Shown one piece after another: positions 8,365 through 11,015 of a DNA stretch of 11,015 nt. Positions within the stretch are counted from its first letter, which is position 1. Each line of letters begins with the position of its first letter. This DNA is from Phoronis ovalis (lineage: Eukaryota; Phoronida; Phoronidae): positions 1 to 11,015 of the forward strand of contig JAOXYB010057267.1 in assembly GCA_028565635.1 (NCBI GenBank), written 5' to 3'. A program made the position numbers and the translations under genes. The notes under the pieces were generated by a model. It was not told where the DNA came from, made no database searches, and saw nothing but the letters and a program-made list of their open reading frames with translations.

Positions 8365-9333
8365 ATGTCAGCACCCGAAGTAAGTTATACATACTAACAA
8401 TAAATTAGACAGCACATTAAACTTAATGGTGTGTCAATAACAAAATAAACTCCGCCCATATTACAAAAGTATGAATGTTTTAAAACAGTAGTTCCGCCTA
8501 CGAATGTTTGCCGCAGTGCATTCGTATGATGTACAGTGTACAGATATCATATTATTGACATACTATACAGCACACGATTAATCTGAGTAGCTTAAAAATG
8601 TGCAAACGGGTGAATTGAAAGATGTGAATTCATGTGTTCCTAAACATCTCAATAAATGAATTTAATATGTCACGATTCTGACACATTGGGCACGCAGGAA
8701 TTAATTGAACTTCTTGTGTAAGTATTATATTGTGGGGTCTATGTGTCATAGATGCCCATCTGTGGTGTCTGCCTGTAAGTAGTGTGTACGTAGCTATATA
8801 GTCTGTCGCATTTAATTGTACTCAGACAGAAGAATATACATACACGTCACAGGATACCAGGACAAGAAAATCTTCAATATTTCACTTATATTAAAATAGC
8901 TGTATCGTTGTACTGTAGGATCTTCCAAAGACAACAGAGATGAAAGATAAAACTCAATCAAACCAACCTACAGCTGATAATGTTGGTCCAGAAGGAACGG
9001 CGGCAGCTATTTTATGTACACCTCCCGATGCCAACCTTGTAGAACACAGGCCTACAAAAAAGTAAGTGTAATGTATTCAGTACTGTAAAAAAGCATTGTA
9101 CATTATGAGTAAGATTAGCATTTTATAATAAACAGCAATACACAGATTGTCTTTGAAATGTTATGTGCTCATAGGTTTCACCAGCCTTGATTTACTAGTA
9201 TAGAGGGAAAGAGAAACAAATCTTGTATCATTATAAATAAAGTGGGATAAATTTTAGAGCAAAGCGGGTATAAACAAAAACATTACAATTGACTTTTCGT
9301 TGTAGGAAAGATAAAAAAGAGAAGCAGAAGTAG
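8365..9333 (+). CDS. Three-exon gene for a 61-residue lysine-tailed protein (join 8365-8379, 8919-9061, 9306-9333)
   Basis: I do not recognise the family. Exon 1 encodes MSAPE and ends at GTAAGT (8380); exon 2 enters in phase 0 after tactgtag and encodes 47 full codons; its GTAAGT donor (9062) splits a Lys codon, and exon 3, entered after cgttgtag, completes AAG and adds KDKKEKQK before TAG. Both junctions keep the frame, both donors are near-perfect, and exon 2 is clearly less AT-rich than the introns, so the model is strong although built by eye. The protein is hydrophilic and probably disordered: Lys/Thr/Gln/Asn-rich residues 8-25, a Gly/Ala-rich patch ending Ala-Ile-Leu-Cys (26-38), a Pro-Pro-Asp-Ala stretch, and a terminal block of about 12 residues that is mostly Lys. 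The tail could be a nuclear-localising or nucleic-acid-binding segment. There is no signal peptide or membrane segment. It could also be one isoform of a longer gene. Confidence 0.7.
8380..8918 (+). other. Intron 1 of the small gene
   Basis: The intron is 539 bases, GTAAGT to TAG. If it were retained, translation would run MSAPE plus five residues and stop. Further GTAAGT strings lie inside it at 8717-8722 and 8774-8779 and could mark alternative exons; a possible acceptor before the first is cacgcag ending at 8697. Confidence 0.65.
8451..8526 (+). promoter_or_regulatory. Two TCCGCC motifs and a perfect 8-bp hairpin in intron 1
   Basis: TCCGCC occurs at 8451-8456 (as CCGCCC, a GC-box-like string) and at 8493-8498. 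Directly after the second copy TACGAATG (8499-8506) and CATTCGTA (8519-8526) form a perfect inverted repeat around a 12-base loop. Downstream, TGTACAGTGTACA carries two overlapping-style 6-bp palindromes. GC-richer motifs are rare in this window, so a regulatory role, such as an internal promoter or an RNA structure in the intron, is possible; function is inferred. Confidence 0.35.
9062..9305 (+). other. Intron 2 of the small gene
   Basis: The intron is 244 bases, GTAAGT to TAG, and splits a Lys codon (AA/G). If it is retained, the codon is still AAG and the next is TAA, so the protein would end at residue 53 without the KDKKEKQK tail. Confidence 0.65.
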
Positions 9334-9451
9334 AATTGTCAAGAATAAGATACTGTGAAAGTTTTCATAAGTTTTCACTGTATCGATGTTTTTTTTAAAG
9401 TTGATATCATCATAAAGTATCTCGACGCTTGGATATCATGTGAACATGTGC

Positions 9452-9457
9452 AATAAA
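9452..9457 (+). terminator. Poly(A) signal of the small gene
   Basis: This is a canonical AATAAA 119 bases after the TAG at 9331-9333, followed by GTGC and a T-rich stretch. A weaker AATAAG lies at 9344. Cleavage would be expected around 9470-9485. Confidence 0.6.
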
Positions 9458-9485
9458 GTGCAAGACTCTCTATATACAAAATTGA

Positions 9486-9960
9486 ATTGCTATTCGTTAC
9501 TTTTGACTGTACTCACAATGCTCACGTGTAAAGCAACGAAGAGCTTGCTGTTTTACAATTCATTTAACATTTATTTTTATGTCCAATACTTTTGTAGAAT
9601 TGCTAAACTGTTAAAAGGATAAATTGTGGAAAGGAAAAACTATCATCTTGTAATCCAAAGGAACAATAATTATATAAACTAGTATATAAATTTAGTCCAA
9701 TACTGCATCTTACCTTTGATCAAAAATATTGATTCCGGCCATCTTAACAGATATTCGTCAGTCCTTTTTAAAACGTTGTTTTTAAAAGATTTATATTTAT
9801 TTATTTGATTAATATCTCACCGAATTGAAACTATCATCAATGAACATTTATTCTGATAACTAATCAGTCTATTTCCTTATTAGTCTTAGCTGAGCCTTTT
9901 ATTACTACAGAGTACAATTGGGTATGCCGTACAGACATACATTTTAATCCTAAGGACTGA
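9486..9960. other. Intergenic stretch
   Basis: No gene is seen. An E-box-like CACGTG lies at 9523-9528 and a YY1-like ggccatctt at 9737-9745. The 60-codon frame at 9440-9622 overlaps the 3' UTR of the small gene, lacks an initial ATG and is chance-like. Confidence 0.45.
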
Positions 9961-10050
9961 TATCATACTCCAATTCAGGAAATCATCACCAAAGTAAACG
10001 TAAATATTTACAGTTACAGCAACATCTACTGCTTTCTTTCAAAACAACAA

Positions 10051-10140
10051 ATGTTGCACAAAATGGCATCACTTGACAATTCTAACCACACACATAGCAC
10101 CATGAACGCGACATTGCAGGACTTGCTTTATAATTGCTAA
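10051..10140 (+). CDS. Small open frame with two N-glycosylation sequons
   Basis: The frame is stop-free from 9961; ATGs lie at 10051 and 10063, the second in an excellent context (A at -3, G at +4), and it ends in TAA at 10138. From the second ATG the product is 25 residues, rich in Ser, Thr, Asn and His, starting MASLDNSNHTHS and containing sequons Asn8-His-Thr and Asn15-Ala-Thr. The composition is unlike chance frames nearby and recalls the outside N-terminus of a membrane receptor, but no membrane segment follows. An acceptor-like ccaattcag ends at 9978. It could be a first-exon remnant, a short peptide or chance. Confidence 0.2.
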   Translation: MLHKMASLDNSNHTHSTMNATLQDLLYNC

Positions 10141-10338
10141 TCAGAATACAAAAAAATAGATTACATTTGCTAAAGAAACAATCATATGAAACGAAAGTAT
10201 TCAGTTGTACACTTTTGATTTTATTATCTTCTTGAAAAATATTACGACTGCGTAGTTTTTATAAATATTAACATTCACATCAAAAAATGTACTACTGCAA
10301 AAAATAACTTGATCATTATTTTTTTTTCTGTCGTTTAG

Positions 10339-10409
10339 CCACTCAATCCGAGACAGAAGTTCCTATCTGGGCTGCTTATTGTGTAACATGCGTTGATTGA
10401 CGTGTGTAG
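10339..10409 (+). other. Strong exon-like segment, probably untranslated
   Basis: A long T-rich tract ending tctgtcgtttag (10338) is a near-ideal acceptor, and TAG/GTAAGT at 10407-10415 a near-ideal donor. The 71 bases between are about 46% G+C, far above the surroundings. All three frames contain a stop, so it is not an internal coding exon; it could be a 5' UTR or non-coding RNA exon, or carry the last residues of a frame (frame 3 gives TQSETEVPIWAAYCVTCVD then stop). It lies downstream of the small gene's poly(A) signal. If joined to that gene it would be an alternative 3' exon. Confidence 0.4.
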
Positions 10410-10888
10410 GTAAGTGTGTGATTGACAGAAATTATAATAAAAATGGCGGTGTATGTATCGTTCATTTTCATTGTCTGGCATTTCCATGTACTGAATTATG
10501 GCCCTGCGTTAACGAGTTTCTGGAGCAGAATATATACAGCATTTATCTATTAATGCACTGTACGTTGGGTATAATTATTATTTACGACAAATCTTTATAT
10601 AATTTAATACATTATATAATTGATACAATTTGTGATTTCTTAAATGTATGTTGGTTCAAACTTGCACAAATTTTCCTATATCCATATATTATATTAAGTA
10701 ATCACATGTTCAAGCTTTGTAGTATGTTTAGGATATCTAATTTATATTTCTTTTTCCCTGTCCTCGGTAACATGCAAAATCGCTTTTTCAAGCTACTCCA
10801 CTGCAAATGTGATTTTTAGTCTTCATTATTAAATCAACAAATTGCTGTATTTTCATTCGTCCGCCATTATTATTTGTGACGGTATAGC
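10410..10888 (+). other. Long stop-free stretch with a short signal-peptide-like frame, before a poly(A) signal
   Basis: One frame is stop-free for 140 codons (10397-10819), but its first ATG is at 10553, leaving 88 codons of a very hydrophobic, Cys-containing product (Ile, Leu, Phe, Tyr), which AT-rich DNA produces readily. In another frame an ATG at 10443 in a strong context (AAAAATGGCGG, also YY1-like) opens 36 codons with a hydrophobic N-terminus (MAVYVSFIFIVW) ending at 10553. An AATAAA follows at 10889, so some transcript may end here. Neither frame can be called a gene. Confidence 0.25.
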
Positions 10889-10894
10889 AATAAA
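10889..10894 (+). terminator. Possible poly(A) signal
   Basis: AATAAA is followed after 10 bases by GTCATTGTGAG, a GT-rich downstream element. It lies 70 bases after the end of the 140-codon stop-free stretch and could end a transcript that includes the exon-like segment at 10339-10409. Confidence 0.3.
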
Positions 10895-10914
10895 ATCAGG
10901 TCATTGTGAGCTTA

Positions 10915-10942
10915 TATATTCAGTATATTATATTCAGTATAT
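10915..10942. repeat. Tandem 14-mer, two perfect copies
   Basis: TATATTCAGTATAT is repeated twice head to tail without mismatch. Each unit is mildly palindromic at its ends (ATAT). It is a small local duplication with no evident role. Confidence 0.8.
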
Positions 10943-11015
10943 ATCCGTAACACTATACGAAAACACATATAAGTTGAATCTATGTTTTGTGAAAATCTCT
11001 CATGATATGTATATA

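Noticed and set aside
1-11015. CRISPR arrays, tRNA or rRNA genes, bacterial operons, retroelement reverse transcriptase or transposase domains
   Set aside because: None of the expected repeats, folds or catalytic motifs was seen on either strand.

Overview
This is an AT-rich (roughly 70% A+T by eye), gene-sparse stretch of a eukaryotic nuclear genome, most likely an invertebrate animal. The grounds are GT-AG introns with GTAAGT donors and pyrimidine-rich acceptors, AATAAA poly(A) signals, AT microsatellites and diverged interspersed repeats. There are no bacterial operons, Shine-Dalgarno sites, tRNAs, rRNAs or CRISPR arrays. A molluscan or other lophotrochozoan source is a guess from general character, not a demonstrated assignment.

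The best-supported gene lies on the + strand at about 8323-9475. Three exons (8323-8379, 8919-9061, 9306-9333 plus 3' UTR) join in phase to give a 61-residue hydrophilic protein. It starts MSAPE, ends in a lysine-rich tail, and has an in-frame stop upstream of the ATG and AATAAA about 120 bases after the stop codon. I do not recognise the protein. A candidate untranslated exon lies just upstream (ends 8193), and intron 1 holds a perfect 8-bp hairpin beside a CCGCC motif. Retaining intron 2 would stop translation after one more lysine and remove exactly the basic tail.

The left 1.9 kb holds up to four short intronless open frames in a row on the - strand (1823-1554, 1505-1164, 1059-859, 608-336). 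The 113-residue frame at 1164-1505 (seven Cys, very basic) and the 90-residue frame at 336-608 look most like protein; both have good ATG contexts and TATA-like boxes. Their closeness and lack of introns would fit a retained viral or mobile fragment or lineage-specific genes, but no family was recognised.

The middle (1824-8158) is mostly non-coding. Its clearest structure is a pair of diverged repeat copies facing each other around an (AT)13 tract (4797-5245). A coiled-coil-like open frame on the - strand (7100-7333) may be an exon or a remnant. The right end (9961-11015) has a strong exon-like segment (10339-10409), a small Ser/Thr/Asn-rich open frame (10051-10140), a long stop-free stretch ending just before an AATAAA, and a tandem 14-mer.
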